NCBI GenBank assembly: GCA_964638035.1
Contig: CAZWXD010000001.1
Coordinates: 124,001-188,000 of the forward strand
Direction: 5' to 3'
Source of the DNA: JAGGAG01 sp964638035
Lineage (GTDB): Bacteria > Gemmatimonadota > Gemmatimonadetes > Gemmatimonadales > GWC2-71-9
Length of the DNA stretch: 64,000 nt
The notes under the pieces were generated by a model that did no database searches, was not told the DNA's origin, and saw nothing but the letters and a program-made list of their open reading frames with translations. Made by a program: the position numbers and the translations under genes. Positions 14,638-23,294 of this stretch are shown here, one piece after another (position 1 is the stretch's first letter; each line of letters opens with the position of its first letter).

Positions 14638-17572
14638 CGCGTGTCAGGTCGAGCCACTGGGCAACGCACTCGTCGCGCTCCGCCTGCGCAGTCGGCAGGA
14701 CGGGATCCACTGGCAGCGACAAGCGGGGCGTCGGGTCATGCGGCCACGGGAGGTTCTCCACCACTCGTGCGTTGAACCGCCGGAAGCCACCCGCCGCCAC
14801 GGGCGCGGACCTGGTGCTGATGGCGCGGCACCAGGTGGTGTTGAGGTAGCAGGCCAGGTGACGCGCGGTGTCGGCACACGGGGCGGACACCACGTAGCAG
14901 GTGTTGAGGGGGATGAGGTCGTCGCCCTCGAGCGGGACGGCCACCAGGCTGCGCGCGATGTCGGCCCAGACCACCCGGTGTGCGGCCGTGGCGGCTCCCG
15001 TGCGGAAGAGGCGCCACGGTGGGCCATCGCGGTAGTCGGCCCGGCGCCGCAGGAGCGCGGCATGGCGCTCGAACCACGCCGCCGCGCGCGGGGGCAGCTC
15101 AGGGAGGGGCGTGCCATCGTCCTGGCAGGGCCAGCGAAGCCACACCAGGGTGCGCAGGCCCTGGGGCCGGACGTCGCGACCCCGCACGGCGCGCCGCAGC
15201 AGCATGCGCTCGATGTCGGGCTCACGGGTGAGGAAGAGGCGGTCGGCGCCAGTCTTCACGCCGAGCTGCGCGCGGAACCGGGCCCCGAGTCGCGAATGCC
15301 TCGCGGCCAGTCCGTGCAACACCGCAACGGCACGATCGCTCCCGAGGATCCACGGGCCTGGCCCGGCAAGCACCGATTGCGTCGTGGTCGGACCGGTTCC
15401 ATCGAGCGTCGTGTGCACCTGCTGGGATGCCGGCGGGGTGGCCTTGCCGGCGACCAGCGCCAAGGGGTACACCGTGGCGTCGAAGGCGCGCGCACCAGCG
15501 GGGGGGAGCTCTGCCACGGCGTGCAGGGTGGCGCTTGCGCCGAGGCCGGAACGGAGCGGGGCGGCATAGCCGGCATGCAGGACCTTGGCCGGCACCAGGA
15601 GGGCCAGCACGCCATCCGGTCGGAGCAACTCGTATCCACGCTCTACGAACGCCACGGCCAGGTCGGCCGGATTCCGGTATCCCCGGCCTCCCGAGGCACC
15701 GTACCAGCGATAGCGCGCCGCCAGTCGCTGCCGAACGTGCGAGGGGAGTGCCTCACCCCGCACCCATGGCGGGTTGCCGGCGATGAGGCCGAAGCCGCCA
15801 GCACCCATGACGTCAGCAAAATGCACTGCATAGTCAAAGTGCTCGATCGCGCCGGTGCGATCGAGCTGGCGGTGGGCATGACGGAGGGTTGCACGCTCGC
15901 GGCGCGCCGCCGCGAGCTGGCGCCTGCCTTCATGGCCCAGCCCGTGTCGCTCGTGGAAGAGTGACGGCGCCCGCGCCGCCTCGATGACCTCTCGAATGCG
16001 GTGCTCGGCGTGGGCGATGGCCTGCGCCAGCGCAGCGCGCGCCGCATGCTCCTCGGCCCGGCGCAGCAGCGCGGTGGCGCGGACCTTGGCCGGCCCCGAT
16101 GCGGCGACCAGCGCTCCACGGGCCTCGCGAACGCGTGCGGCGGCCGCCGGATCGGGACGCACCGCGCCCTCCAGGCGGCTCCAGAGCGAATCGCCCTGGC
16201 GCACGACGGCGTCGAGGTTGGGCAGGGGCGGAACCTCGCCCGGTGCAGCGGCGTCCTCACACGCGATCACGGCGAGCCAGAGGCGCAGCTCGGCGAGCCG
16301 GAGGGCAGCGGGGTTCACGTCCACGCCAAAGAGGTTTCGTGCCAGCACCCGGCGCCGTGCCTGGGCGAGGGACTCCCCGGGTGCCCGGCTCAGGTCGGCC
16401 AGCAGCTCCATGGCGCCCAGGAGGAACGCGCCGGAACCGGCTGCGGGGTCGAGGATGGTGAGGCCGGCGAGCGCCCTGCGCAGTGGTGCCTCGGGCCGCT
16501 GCAGTCGTGCGCGCGCATCGTCGAGTGTGGTACGTTCACGCTGGGCCACCCATGCGGCCACGCCGGTCGTCACCAGCTCCCGCACCATCGGCGCCGGGGT
16601 GTAGAACGACCCTGACGCACGGCGAAGTCCCGGGTCCATGAGGCCCTCGAACACACGGCCGAGGGTGTCGGGGCCGATCGCGGTGCCCTCGCCCTCACGA
16701 TCCACGAACCGGAAGCGCTCGAAGACGCCGTCGAAGGCTGCACGCCACTCGGTGTTGGGGAGCGCCGCGGGCCAGCGCCGCTCCAGCGGATGCACGTCGA
16801 AGAGCCCGCCGTTCAGGAAGGGAACCTGCCCGAACCGCGCGGCGGCTCGGCCCCGCATGCGAGCGGGGCGGTTGAGTGTCCCGAACCAGAGTGGCTGCAG
16901 GACGGTGCGGTGCAGGTTGCGGTTCCGTGCCAGGCAGTCGTCCACGTGGTGCGCCAGGAAATCGAGGCGTCCGTCGAGCCAGCCGCGGCTCTGCACGAAG
17001 TACAGGAAGAGCACCCGGGTGAGCTGCAGGAGGGCCATGACCTCACACTCCTCCGGACCCGGGCCTGGCGGCAACGCGGCACGCATGCGCTCGAATGCGG
17101 CCCGGAATGCGCGGAAAAACCGCGTTCCCACTGGCTCGGTGGCGAGCCACTCCGCCAGTGCCGCCGCACCCTCCAGTGCACCGCGACTGGCCAGTGACGG
17201 CAGGCGGTCGAGGACGCCCACCGCCACGGCGTCCGGGTGGTCGAGGGAGATCTCGAGGCAGGGTGCCCCATCGAGTGCCACCGACAGCACCAGGGTTCGG
17301 CCGGCGCTATCGAGACAGGCGATGCCGGCTGGGCGACCGAGACCTGCGCGGGCGCGGGCGACCGTGTGGACCACGCGTCGGGCATCGCGGCACTGGAGTA
17401 CGATCCATGGCAGGGCCCCTGGCGGGGCCACCGCCGAGAGGTGCCTGACTGGCACCCCCGCGCCGAGACCGCGCGGCTCCAGCCGGTGCCATGCTCCAAG
17501 CACCCCCAGCGAGGCGAGGAAGCGTTCCAGTGCCGGGCCCGATGCCAGGCCGGGCAGGCGGGTGATAACCAT
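14594..17572 (-). CDS. Eco57I-like N6-adenine DNA methyltransferase
   Basis: A 992-residue class I methyltransferase likely to methylate adenine in DNA. Motifs in order: motif X GSFYTP (321-326), motif I ILDPAAGSG (373-381), GVDVNP (416-421), catalytic motif IV NPPW (600-603), and a C-terminal region (about 700-992) resembling TaqI/Eco57I target-recognition domains, with FRRFNARVVENLPWP. The first 300 residues are a separate unrecognised domain; no PD-(D/E)xK nuclease motif is obvious in it. Length and order fit type IIG/BREX/DISARM-type enzymes. It is first in a minus-strand unit, followed by the overlapping helicase. The intergenic region ahead contains a palindrome (17637-17659) that may serve as an operator. 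Confidence 0.88.
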   Translation of the reverse strand: MVITRLPGLASGPALERFLASLGVLGAWHRLEPRGLGAGVPVRHLSAVAPPGALPWIVLQCRDARRVVHTVARARAGLGRPAGIACLDSAGRTLVLSVALDGAPCLEISLDHPDAVAVGVLDRLPSLASRGALEGAAALAEWLATEPVGTRFFRAFRAAFERMRAALPPGPGPEECEVMALLQLTRVLFLYFVQSRGWLDGRLDFLAHHVDDCLARNRNLHRTVLQPLWFGTLNRPARMRGRAAARFGQVPFLNGGLFDVHPLERRWPAALPNTEWRAAFDGVFERFRFVDREGEGTAIGPDTLGRVFEGLMDPGLRRASGSFYTPAPMVRELVTTGVAAWVAQRERTTLDDARARLQRPEAPLRRALAGLTILDPAAGSGAFLLGAMELLADLSRAPGESLAQARRRVLARNLFGVDVNPAALRLAELRLWLAVIACEDAAAPGEVPPLPNLDAVVRQGDSLWSRLEGAVRPDPAAAARVREARGALVAASGPAKVRATALLRRAEEHAARAALAQAIAHAEHRIREVIEAARAPSLFHERHGLGHEGRRQLAAARRERATLRHAHRQLDRTGAIEHFDYAVHFADVMGAGGFGLIAGNPPWVRGEALPSHVRQRLAARYRWYGASGGRGYRNPADLAVAFVERGYELLRPDGVLALLVPAKVLHAGYAAPLRSGLGASATLHAVAELPPAGARAFDATVYPLALVAGKATPPASQQVHTTLDGTGPTTTQSVLAGPGPWILGSDRAVAVLHGLAARHSRLGARFRAQLGVKTGADRLFLTREPDIERMLLRRAVRGRDVRPQGLRTLVWLRWPCQDDGTPLPELPPRAAAWFERHAALLRRRADYRDGPPWRLFRTGAATAAHRVVWADIARSLVAVPLEGDDLIPLNTCYVVSAPCADTARHLACYLNTTWCRAISTRSAPVAAGGFRRFNARVVENLPWPHDPTPRLSLPVDPVLPTAQAERDECVAQWLDLTRDERDALAELAHAVG

Positions 17573-17636
17573 GATCCATGGTGTGATGCGCAGGGTGCCG
17601 GGCTGTCATCGCGCGAGCGCGGGCCGGTGCACTCCA

Positions 17637-17659
17637 GTGCAGGTTCCCTTATCCTGCAC
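17637..17659. promoter_or_regulatory. Inverted repeat between divergent genes, candidate operator
   Basis: GTGCAGG, nine bases, CCTGCAC. A further TGCA lies just upstream (TGCACTCCAGTGCA, 17628-17641). It falls in the 140-base gap between the methyltransferase gene (left) and a secreted protein gene (right). No promoter boxes are clear, so the assignment rests on symmetry and position only. Confidence 0.35.
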
Positions 17660-17712
17660 CGGGTGTGACACTTGTCGCGGCAGGCGCACCCCAATCGGGA
17701 TGGGAGCGATCG

Positions 17713-18369
17713 ATGCGGGCGATGATCCTGGTGGGCATGCTCGGGCTGGTTGGGGCTGGTGTCGTCGGCGCACAGGAACCGGCGACGCAGCCCATCGAGG
17801 CGGCCGGGTTCGTGCTCCTGCGTGGCGGCGACACGGTGGCCACGGAGCGCTTCGAGCGCTTTGCCACCGTCTGGAAGGGTGCGCTCGTGCTGCCGAGGCG
17901 GACCCCGGAACTGACCCAGCGATGGTCGGCCGTGACCGCGCCTGATGGCGACGTGCCGCTCATCGAGGTGACCGTGACCGAGAAGCCTCCGCGGCCCGAG
18001 TTCTCGCCCCGGATGGTCACCCGCACGCGGATCATCGTGCGGGATGATTCCATCGCCGTGGACCAGATGACGGACCGGGGCCTCATGACCCGGGTGCTCC
18101 CGAGCGTGCGAGGCGCCAGGCCCTACCTCAACCTTTCCTTCGCGATGCTGGAGCTGGGCCTTCAGGGCGCTCGGCCCGGGGCCGATGCAACGATCACGTT
18201 CCTGAACGTGGATGGCGGGCAGACGGCGACCGGCACGCTGCACCGCAACCCCGATGGCTCGGCTGTCCTGCGCCTGGGCACGACGGAGATTGCCCTCGAC
18301 CTCGCGGGAAGCCGGATCAGGGCCGCCCGGATCGAGGCGCAGGATCTTCGGGTGATGCGGACGCCGTAG
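17713..18369 (+). CDS. Secreted protein of unknown function
   Basis: A 218-residue protein with a signal peptide (MRAMILVGMLGLVGAGVVGA, cleavage before QEPAT). The mature part is rich in beta-strand patterns with Arg/Thr/Val alternation (TRTRIIVRDD, TATGTLHRNPDG, VLRLGTTEIALDL), suggesting a beta-sandwich or barrel-like fold. No catalytic motif or family was recognised. The ATG at 17713 follows GGGAGCG; an earlier in-frame start would add non-signal residues. It is transcribed divergently from the methyltransferase and its 3' end overlaps the convergent glycosyltransferase gene by 53 bases. Confidence 0.7.
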   Translation: MRAMILVGMLGLVGAGVVGAQEPATQPIEAAGFVLLRGGDTVATERFERFATVWKGALVLPRRTPELTQRWSAVTAPDGDVPLIEVTVTEKPPRPEFSPRMVTRTRIIVRDDSIAVDQMTDRGLMTRVLPSVRGARPYLNLSFAMLELGLQGARPGADATITFLNVDGGQTATGTLHRNPDGSAVLRLGTTEIALDLAGSRIRAARIEAQDLRVMRTP

Positions 18370-19468
18370 GCCGACCGTACGTCCGGCCGCGCCACTCCAC
18401 GCGGCGCCGGCCCCGCCAGGTTGATCGCAGCACGATGTACAGCGTGAGCAGCGCGCCAGCCGGATAGGCGACGCCATATCGTGCCGGTGCCCCCATCCCT
18501 ACACTGACGAGCCCCCAGAACCCCATGGCCAGGCCCGTGGCAACCGCTGCCGGCACGAGCCACGCTGTGCAGGCACCGGCAAGCGCGAGGCACAGGACCA
18601 CTGGTGGCGCCAGCCAGAATGCCTGGTGGGCCACGAGCAGCAGGGGTGCCAGTGCGCGGAGCGCTGGGTGGGGGCCGAGGGATTGTTGCGAGCCGATGAA
18701 CAGGTTCTTCGACCAGCCCTCCACGATCTCCCGCAAGTTCCGGTACATCCGCGTTGCCATAAACTCGTAGGCGAACGCCATGTAGAGCCTGCGCCCCGAG
18801 GCCACCACCCGCTGCGCCATGGCCAGGTCCTCGACCACCTCACCCCGCACCGCCGCATGCCCGCCGAGCGCGTCGTAGCTGGCGCGCGGGAAGAGCATGA
18901 ACTGGCCGTTGGCCACCACGGCGCGCTCGCTCCTCGCCGCATTCACCCGTGCGGGATGGAAGCGGAAGCCCAGCAGGAGCCACACCTGGGGCATGATGAC
19001 GCGCTCCCAGAAGCTCTCGACCAGCTGGCGGGGGGCCACGGTGAACAGGTCGGCGCCCTCGCGTTGCAGCATGGCCAGGGCGCGGCCCAGCAGCTCCGGC
19101 TCGTGGCGCGTATCGGCGTCGGTAAAGAGCAGGAACGCACCGGTGGCGACCTCGGCGCCCTGCTGGCACGCCCATGGCTTGCCATACCAGCCTTCCGGCA
19201 GCGGCGCCCCACGCACCAGGCGAAGCGCCGGGCGTCCCTCCGCGAGCGCCTCGACCACGCTGGCGGTGGTATCGGTGGACCGGTCGTCCACCACGATGGC
19301 CTCGATGTCCGGATAGCCGGAGGCCAGCACCGACTCGATGACCGTGCGGACCTGGTGCGCCTCGTTGCGTGCCGGGATGACCACGCTGACGCGGGGGCCC
19401 GCGACGGGAGCTACTTCGGCGAGTGACGGCCGGGTGCGGGCGAGCCGGGGCAGGGTGAGGAAGGGCAC
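18317..19468 (-). CDS. Membrane-associated family 2 glycosyltransferase
   Basis: A 383-residue GT2 enzyme transferring a sugar from a nucleotide donor to a lipid-like acceptor. The catalytic domain is readable: VSVVIPARNEA (27-37), VDDRSTDTT (about 59-67), DXD-type motif FTDADTR (about 115-121) and the acceptor-side ED in GEVVEDLAMAQRV with a downstream Q/RxxRW-like area. Three C-terminal hydrophobic segments (about 262-345) anchor it in the membrane. The pattern GWYGKPWACQQG resembles CrtQ/HpnB-type transferases acting on carotenoids or hopanoids. No partner genes for those pathways are adjacent. The gene is convergent with, and overlaps, the secreted unknown protein. Confidence 0.85.
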   Translation of the reverse strand: MPFLTLPRLARTRPSLAEVAPVAGPRVSVVIPARNEAHQVRTVIESVLASGYPDIEAIVVDDRSTDTTASVVEALAEGRPALRLVRGAPLPEGWYGKPWACQQGAEVATGAFLLFTDADTRHEPELLGRALAMLQREGADLFTVAPRQLVESFWERVIMPQVWLLLGFRFHPARVNAARSERAVVANGQFMLFPRASYDALGGHAAVRGEVVEDLAMAQRVVASGRRLYMAFAYEFMATRMYRNLREIVEGWSKNLFIGSQQSLGPHPALRALAPLLLVAHQAFWLAPPVVLCLALAGACTAWLVPAAVATGLAMGFWGLVSVGMGAPARYGVAYPAGALLTLYIVLRSTWRGRRRVEWRGRTYGRPTASASPEDPAPRSGRP

Positions 19469-19503
19469 GGCCCAGGGCAGGGCCGCGAGGAATCCGGCGG
19501 TGC

Positions 19504-20061
19504 TCAGGTCTGCTGGGACAGCGCGCCCAGGTCGTGCTCGATGCGGGCGAGTTGGCGCTCGATATCCGGCAGGTCGTGCTCGGAATCGACTGGCGGCACG
19601 CCGTTCTGTGCGAAGAGGGTGGCGACGAGGCTGTCAGTGTAGCCCACCACGGCGCTGGCAATGCCCTTGTCCACAAGGCGGTTGAGCCGCAGCATGATGG
19701 CGAGCGTCTGCCGGGGGCGGAGCATGGTGACCGCCGGGGCCAGGTGGATGGTGAGCACCTCGCGCAGGTGCTGCAGCTCCTCCACGACCTCACCGGCCGC
19801 GAGCCCGCGCGCCGCGGCGCTTCGGCCGTACCGCTCGGAGGCGCGGGTCCACAACGGCGTGACTTCACGCCGGAAGGGGCCGACCGATTCCGCAATGAGG
19901 TCGACAAGGAGCCTGAGGTGGCGCTCCACCAGGCTCCGGGGAAAGGACGACGATGCAGTCAGGCGGTCGCCGAGGCGGCTGCACCAGTCGGCGACCAGGG
20001 TTTCACGCGAGTCGCCGATGAGCCGGGCGGCCGCGAGGAGTGCAGGCTGCGATGCGCGCAG
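19504..20061 (-). CDS. RsbRD N-terminal-like sensor protein, probable CTG start
   Basis: An all-helical protein resembling the N-terminal sensory domain of RsbRD/PucR-type stress regulators (RLIGDSRETLVADWCSRLG, LVERHLRLLVDLIAES, WTRASERYGRSAAARGL). The first conventional start (GTG at 19929) would cut away the first helix pair. The frame stays open and protein-like upstream to about 20073, where a stop occurs. Within it the CTG at 20061 has AGGAG (20073-20069) seven bases ahead, so I place the start there (185 residues). No STAS or effector domain is attached. It is divergent from ldcA and may act in stress signalling; that is inference. Confidence 0.6.
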   Translation of the reverse strand: MRASQPALLAAARLIGDSRETLVADWCSRLGDRLTASSSFPRSLVERHLRLLVDLIAESVGPFRREVTPLWTRASERYGRSAAARGLAAGEVVEELQHLREVLTIHLAPAVTMLRPRQTLAIMLRLNRLVDKGIASAVVGYTDSLVATLFAQNGVPPVDSEHDLPDIERQLARIEHDLGALSQQT

Positions 20062-20092
20062 GAGGAAACTCCTGTGGTGACGGGATGAAATC

Positions 20093-20098
20093 TATATT
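20093..20098 (+). promoter_or_regulatory. Candidate -10 element of ldcA
   Basis: TATATT followed after seven bases by the ATG at 20106. No ribosome-binding site fits that start, so a leaderless mRNA is likely. No clear -35 box was found. Confidence 0.4.
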
Positions 20099-20105
20099 GC
20101 ATCAC

Positions 20106-21071
20106 ATGACGAGGTCAAAGACGCTCCTGCGGCCTCCACGACTCGGTGCGCGAAGCCGCGTTGCCATCGTGGCGCCCTCGGGTCCCTGCCTGGAGGCGGA
20201 CGACCTCGCGCGTGCCATCGAGTTGTGCGAGCACCTGGGCTTCGAGGCCCAGCCCGGGGCACACGCCCTCGATCGCATGGGGTACCTCGCGGGCACCGAT
20301 GCCCATCGCGCGCGCGACCTGAACACCGCGCTTCGTGATCCCGACGTGGACGCCGTGTGGTGCCTTCGCGGCGGCTACGGGCTTACCCGGATCCTCGATG
20401 CGGTGGACTACGGAGCCCTGCGCGAGCGACCCCGCGCCCTCATCGGGTATTCCGACGTCACCGCCCTGCTCTTGGCCGCGACCGCCACCACGGGCGTCGT
20501 CACCTTCCATGCGCCGACCGCACGGCAACCGATGCCCGAGTTCTCGCGCCGGCACTTCGAGCGCGTCCTGTGCCGGGCGGAGCCTGCGGGCCGCCTGGAC
20601 CCCCTGGCCGCTCCTGCCGGTGTGCTCGTGCCCCGGGAGCATCGGGTTGTCACCCTGGCACCGGGCGTGGCGGAGGGACCGCTGCTGGGCGGCAACCTGT
20701 CGCTGGTGCAGTGCCTCATCGGTACGCCCTGCCTGCCCGACTTCACCGGCGCCATCCTGTTCCTCGAGGACGTGGGTGAGGCCGTCTACCGGATCGACCG
20801 GATGCTGGCGCACCTGCGCGCGGCGGGCGTGCTGACGAAGCTTGCCGGGGTCGCGCTGGGCCGGTTCACCGACATCCCCCGTGAGGGGGGCGACGGCGTC
20901 CTCGGCCTGCAGGAAGTGCTCACCACCTACTTCGGTCCCCTGGGCGTGCCGGTGGCGAGCGGCCTTCCCATCGGGCACATCAGCGACCAGTGGACGCTGC
21001 CGCTCGGCGTGCGCGCGCGGCTCGACGCGACGGCAGGCACGCTCGAGATCCTCGAGCCTGCGGTCGGCTGA
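20106..21071 (+). CDS. ldcA: LD-carboxypeptidase (peptidase family S66)
   Basis: Removes the terminal D-alanine from muropeptide tetrapeptides during peptidoglycan recycling. The 321-residue protein carries the S66 catalytic triad: Ser116 in GYSDVTALLL, Glu221 in LFLEDVGEAVYRIDR and His291 in LPIGHISDQW. The N-terminal IVAPSG and WCLRGGYG motifs are also typical. The start at 20106 is preferred over an ATG at 20085 because family similarity begins here and TATATT lies seven bases upstream. No signal peptide is seen, matching the cytoplasmic location of the family. It is followed after one base by an alpha/beta hydrolase gene. Confidence 0.9.
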   Translation: MTRSKTLLRPPRLGARSRVAIVAPSGPCLEADDLARAIELCEHLGFEAQPGAHALDRMGYLAGTDAHRARDLNTALRDPDVDAVWCLRGGYGLTRILDAVDYGALRERPRALIGYSDVTALLLAATATTGVVTFHAPTARQPMPEFSRRHFERVLCRAEPAGRLDPLAAPAGVLVPREHRVVTLAPGVAEGPLLGGNLSLVQCLIGTPCLPDFTGAILFLEDVGEAVYRIDRMLAHLRAAGVLTKLAGVALGRFTDIPREGGDGVLGLQEVLTTYFGPLGVPVASGLPIGHISDQWTLPLGVRARLDATAGTLEILEPAVG

Positions 21072-21072
21072 C

Positions 21073-21915
21073 ATGGCAACCCCGACCCTCACACAGCACC
21101 AGGTTCCCGGCCGCCTCGGTCCGGTGGACATTGACGTGCGCGCCGGTGGCCGCACAGATGCACGCCCCGCAGTGGTCGTCCTGCACGGCTTCAAGGGCTT
21201 CAAGGACTGGGGCATGTTCCCGCCGCTCGCCGATCGGTTGGCGCGTGCCGGCTTCTCGGCCGTGAGCCTCAACGTCAGCGGGTCGGGCGTGGACCAGGCA
21301 GGCGAGTTCACGTACCCGGCGCGCTTTGGCCACAACACCTGGTCAGCCGAGCTGGCCGACCTTGGTGCGGTCATCGAGGCCCTCACGGCCGGAAGCCTCG
21401 GCGTGGTGCCACCGAGCAGCATCGGGCTCCTCGGTCACTCCCGTGGCGGCGGGGTTGCCATCCTGGCCACGGCGCGCGACGACCGGATCCGGGCGCTCGT
21501 CACCTGGGCTGCCATATCGAGTGTGCACCGCTGGCCGGACGACACCATCCGCGCGTGGCGTGCATCAGGGATGCATGACGTCGTGAACGCGCGCACCGGC
21601 CAGGTCCTGCCCATGTACACCGACATCCTCGACGACATGGACCAGCACGCCGATGCGCTGGACATCACCGGGGCGGCCTCGCGGGTCACCGTCCCCTGGC
21701 TCCTCGTGCACGGTGAGCATGACGAGGCCGTGCCGATGCGCGAGGGCGAATTGCTGGCGACAACCGCCCGGTCTCCCACCAGCCGCTTCCAGCGCATCGA
21801 CGGGCCTGATGCCGGTCACACCTTCGGCGCGCGCCATCCGTGGGCCGGCAGCACCCCCGGGCTGGAGCGTGCCATCGCGTCGAGCGTGGCCTGGTTCGCG
21901 CGCCACCTCACCTGA
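21073..21915 (+). CDS. Alpha/beta hydrolase (dienelactone hydrolase-like)
   Basis: A 280-residue serine hydrolase. It shows the oxyanion region HGFKGFKDWG (38-47), nucleophile Ser123 in GHSRGGG, the Asp region in LVHGEHDEAVP and the final His in DAGHTFG. The overall pattern fits cytoplasmic esterases or acyl-peptide hydrolases of the dienelactone hydrolase/lysophospholipase group. No signal peptide is present. The ATG lies one base after the ldcA stop, so the two are translationally linked, but a functional link to peptidoglycan recycling is not shown by the sequence. The exact substrate is unknown. Confidence 0.85.
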   Translation: MATPTLTQHQVPGRLGPVDIDVRAGGRTDARPAVVVLHGFKGFKDWGMFPPLADRLARAGFSAVSLNVSGSGVDQAGEFTYPARFGHNTWSAELADLGAVIEALTAGSLGVVPPSSIGLLGHSRGGGVAILATARDDRIRALVTWAAISSVHRWPDDTIRAWRASGMHDVVNARTGQVLPMYTDILDDMDQHADALDITGAASRVTVPWLLVHGEHDEAVPMREGELLATTARSPTSRFQRIDGPDAGHTFGARHPWAGSTPGLERAIASSVAWFARHLT

Positions 21916-21972
21916 CCCGGTGACACCCGTGCCCAGCCGCGGCCTCCTGGCAAGCGGAACCGGAGCAGTGCG

Positions 21973-22536
21973 GTGGCGATGAGCGGCATCGACCAGTTGC
22001 TGGCGCGGCGCATGGCGCGCCCGCCGGTGCAGGTGGCGCCTTCGCCGGTGCTCAAGTGGGCGGCGGTCGCCGTGATCGTCGTGCCCGGCCCCGATGCGCT
22101 GCTCCTCCTGCGCCGCGCCGACCGCCCAGGCGACCCGTGGTCAGGACAGATGGCCATGCCCGGTGGGCGACGCAACGGCGACGAGGACCTGCTCTTCACC
22201 GCCATTCGCGAGACCAGCGAGGAGGTCGGCACCGACATCCCGCCGGAGTCGCTGCTCGGCTGCCTGGACGACGTGGCGCCGCGCACCCCCGTGCTGCCCC
22301 CCATTGCCGTCCGGCCCTTCGTGTTCCGCCTGCGGCACCGGCCGCCGCTCGTGCTGGGCGACGAGGTGGCCGAGGTGCACTGGGTGCCGCTGGGCGTGCT
22401 GCGGGCCCCTGACACGTGGGGTGACGTGACGGTGGAGGTGATGGGGAGCCGGCGCACGGTGGCCGCCTACCAGCTCGGGGTGGGTACGGTATGGGGAATG
22501 ACCGAGCGCATCGTATCCGACCTGCTGAAGGGCTGA
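21973..22536 (+). CDS. NUDIX hydrolase (CoA pyrophosphatase-like)
   Basis: A 187-residue NUDIX enzyme that hydrolyses a nucleoside diphosphate linked to another group. The box is complete at residues 64-86: GGRRNGDED, then REtsEEvG with the catalytic glutamates. LLLLRRADRPGDPWSGQMA upstream (given by its parts LLLLRRAD and PWSGQMAMPGG) is characteristic of the CoA/acyl-CoA pyrophosphatase subgroup. The GTG at 21973 is preceded by CGGAG seven bases upstream; an ATG two codons later is an alternative. It lies in the same direction as ldcA and the hydrolase, and just ahead of the DtxR-type regulator. Confidence 0.87.
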   Translation: MAMSGIDQLLARRMARPPVQVAPSPVLKWAAVAVIVVPGPDALLLLRRADRPGDPWSGQMAMPGGRRNGDEDLLFTAIRETSEEVGTDIPPESLLGCLDDVAPRTPVLPPIAVRPFVFRLRHRPPLVLGDEVAEVHWVPLGVLRAPDTWGDVTVEVMGSRRTVAAYQLGVGTVWGMTERIVSDLLKG

Positions 22537-22589
22537 TGGACGCCCGCTGGCGCGCACCGGCTGCCGGCCTTATGTCTCTACCAGCAATC

Positions 22590-23294
22590 ATGGGAGACCA
22601 CGTGGTGGCAGACCTGGCGGTGGGCGAGCCGCTGAGCCGGTCGGTGGAGGACTACCTCAAGACCATCTACCGCCTCTCCGAGGCGGGACGGCCGGCCTCG
22701 ACCAGCCAGATTGCCGAGGCGCTGGCCCTGGCGGCGCCCTCGGTGAGCGGCATGGTGAAGCGGCTCTCGGAACAGGGCCTGCTCTCCCACGTCCCCTACC
22801 GCGGCGTGCTCCTCACCGAGATGGGCCGGCAAGCCGCCATGCGCGTGGTCCGCCGGCATCGCCTCATCGAGGCGTACCTCGTGGCCCGGCTGGGCTACAC
22901 CTGGGACGGCGTGCACGACGAGGCCGAGCGGCTGGAGCATGCGGTCTCCGACGAATTGGTGGAGCGCATGGCCACCGCGCTGGGTCATCCCGAGGTGGAC
23001 CCGCACGGGGATCCCATTCCGGATGCCAAGGGCCGGGTGGCGCGTCCTGACCTCAGGCCGTTGTCGGCAGTGGAGGCGGGAACCATGGTCGAGGTCAGGC
23101 GGGTGGACACGAACGACGCCGAGCGCCTTCGCTACCTCGCTGCGGCAGGCCTGGTGCCGGGGGCGTCGGTGCGGGTGACCGAGCGGGCCCCATTCAATGG
23201 TCCCATCACCGTGGCGGTCGAGGGACGCTCCCTGGCCCTGGCTGCGGAGCTGGCTGGCGTCGTGCTCTGCGGAGTGGTGGCACCCGCGGCCTGA
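22590..23294 (+). CDS. DtxR/MntR-family metal-dependent regulator with FeoA-like domain
   Basis: A 234-residue repressor that binds DNA when loaded with Mn2+ or Fe2+. It has the winged helix start LSRSVEDYLKTIYRLSE with recognition helix APSVSGMVKRLSEQGLL, then the metal/dimerisation domain (HRLIEAYLVARLGY, EAERLEHAVSDELVERM, GHPEVDPHGDPIP), and a C-terminal SH3/FeoA-like domain (about 155-234). That order equals IdeR/DtxR and Deinococcus-type MntR. The start is uncertain: ATG 22590 has no Shine-Dalgarno sequence, whereas GTG 22605 has GGGAG eight bases upstream. The palindrome in front of mntH 2.2 kb away matches the family's operator type, so that operon is its probable target. Confidence 0.85.
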   Translation: MGDHVVADLAVGEPLSRSVEDYLKTIYRLSEAGRPASTSQIAEALALAAPSVSGMVKRLSEQGLLSHVPYRGVLLTEMGRQAAMRVVRRHRLIEAYLVARLGYTWDGVHDEAERLEHAVSDELVERMATALGHPEVDPHGDPIPDAKGRVARPDLRPLSAVEAGTMVEVRRVDTNDAERLRYLAAAGLVPGASVRVTERAPFNGPITVAVEGRSLALAAELAGVVLCGVVAPAA

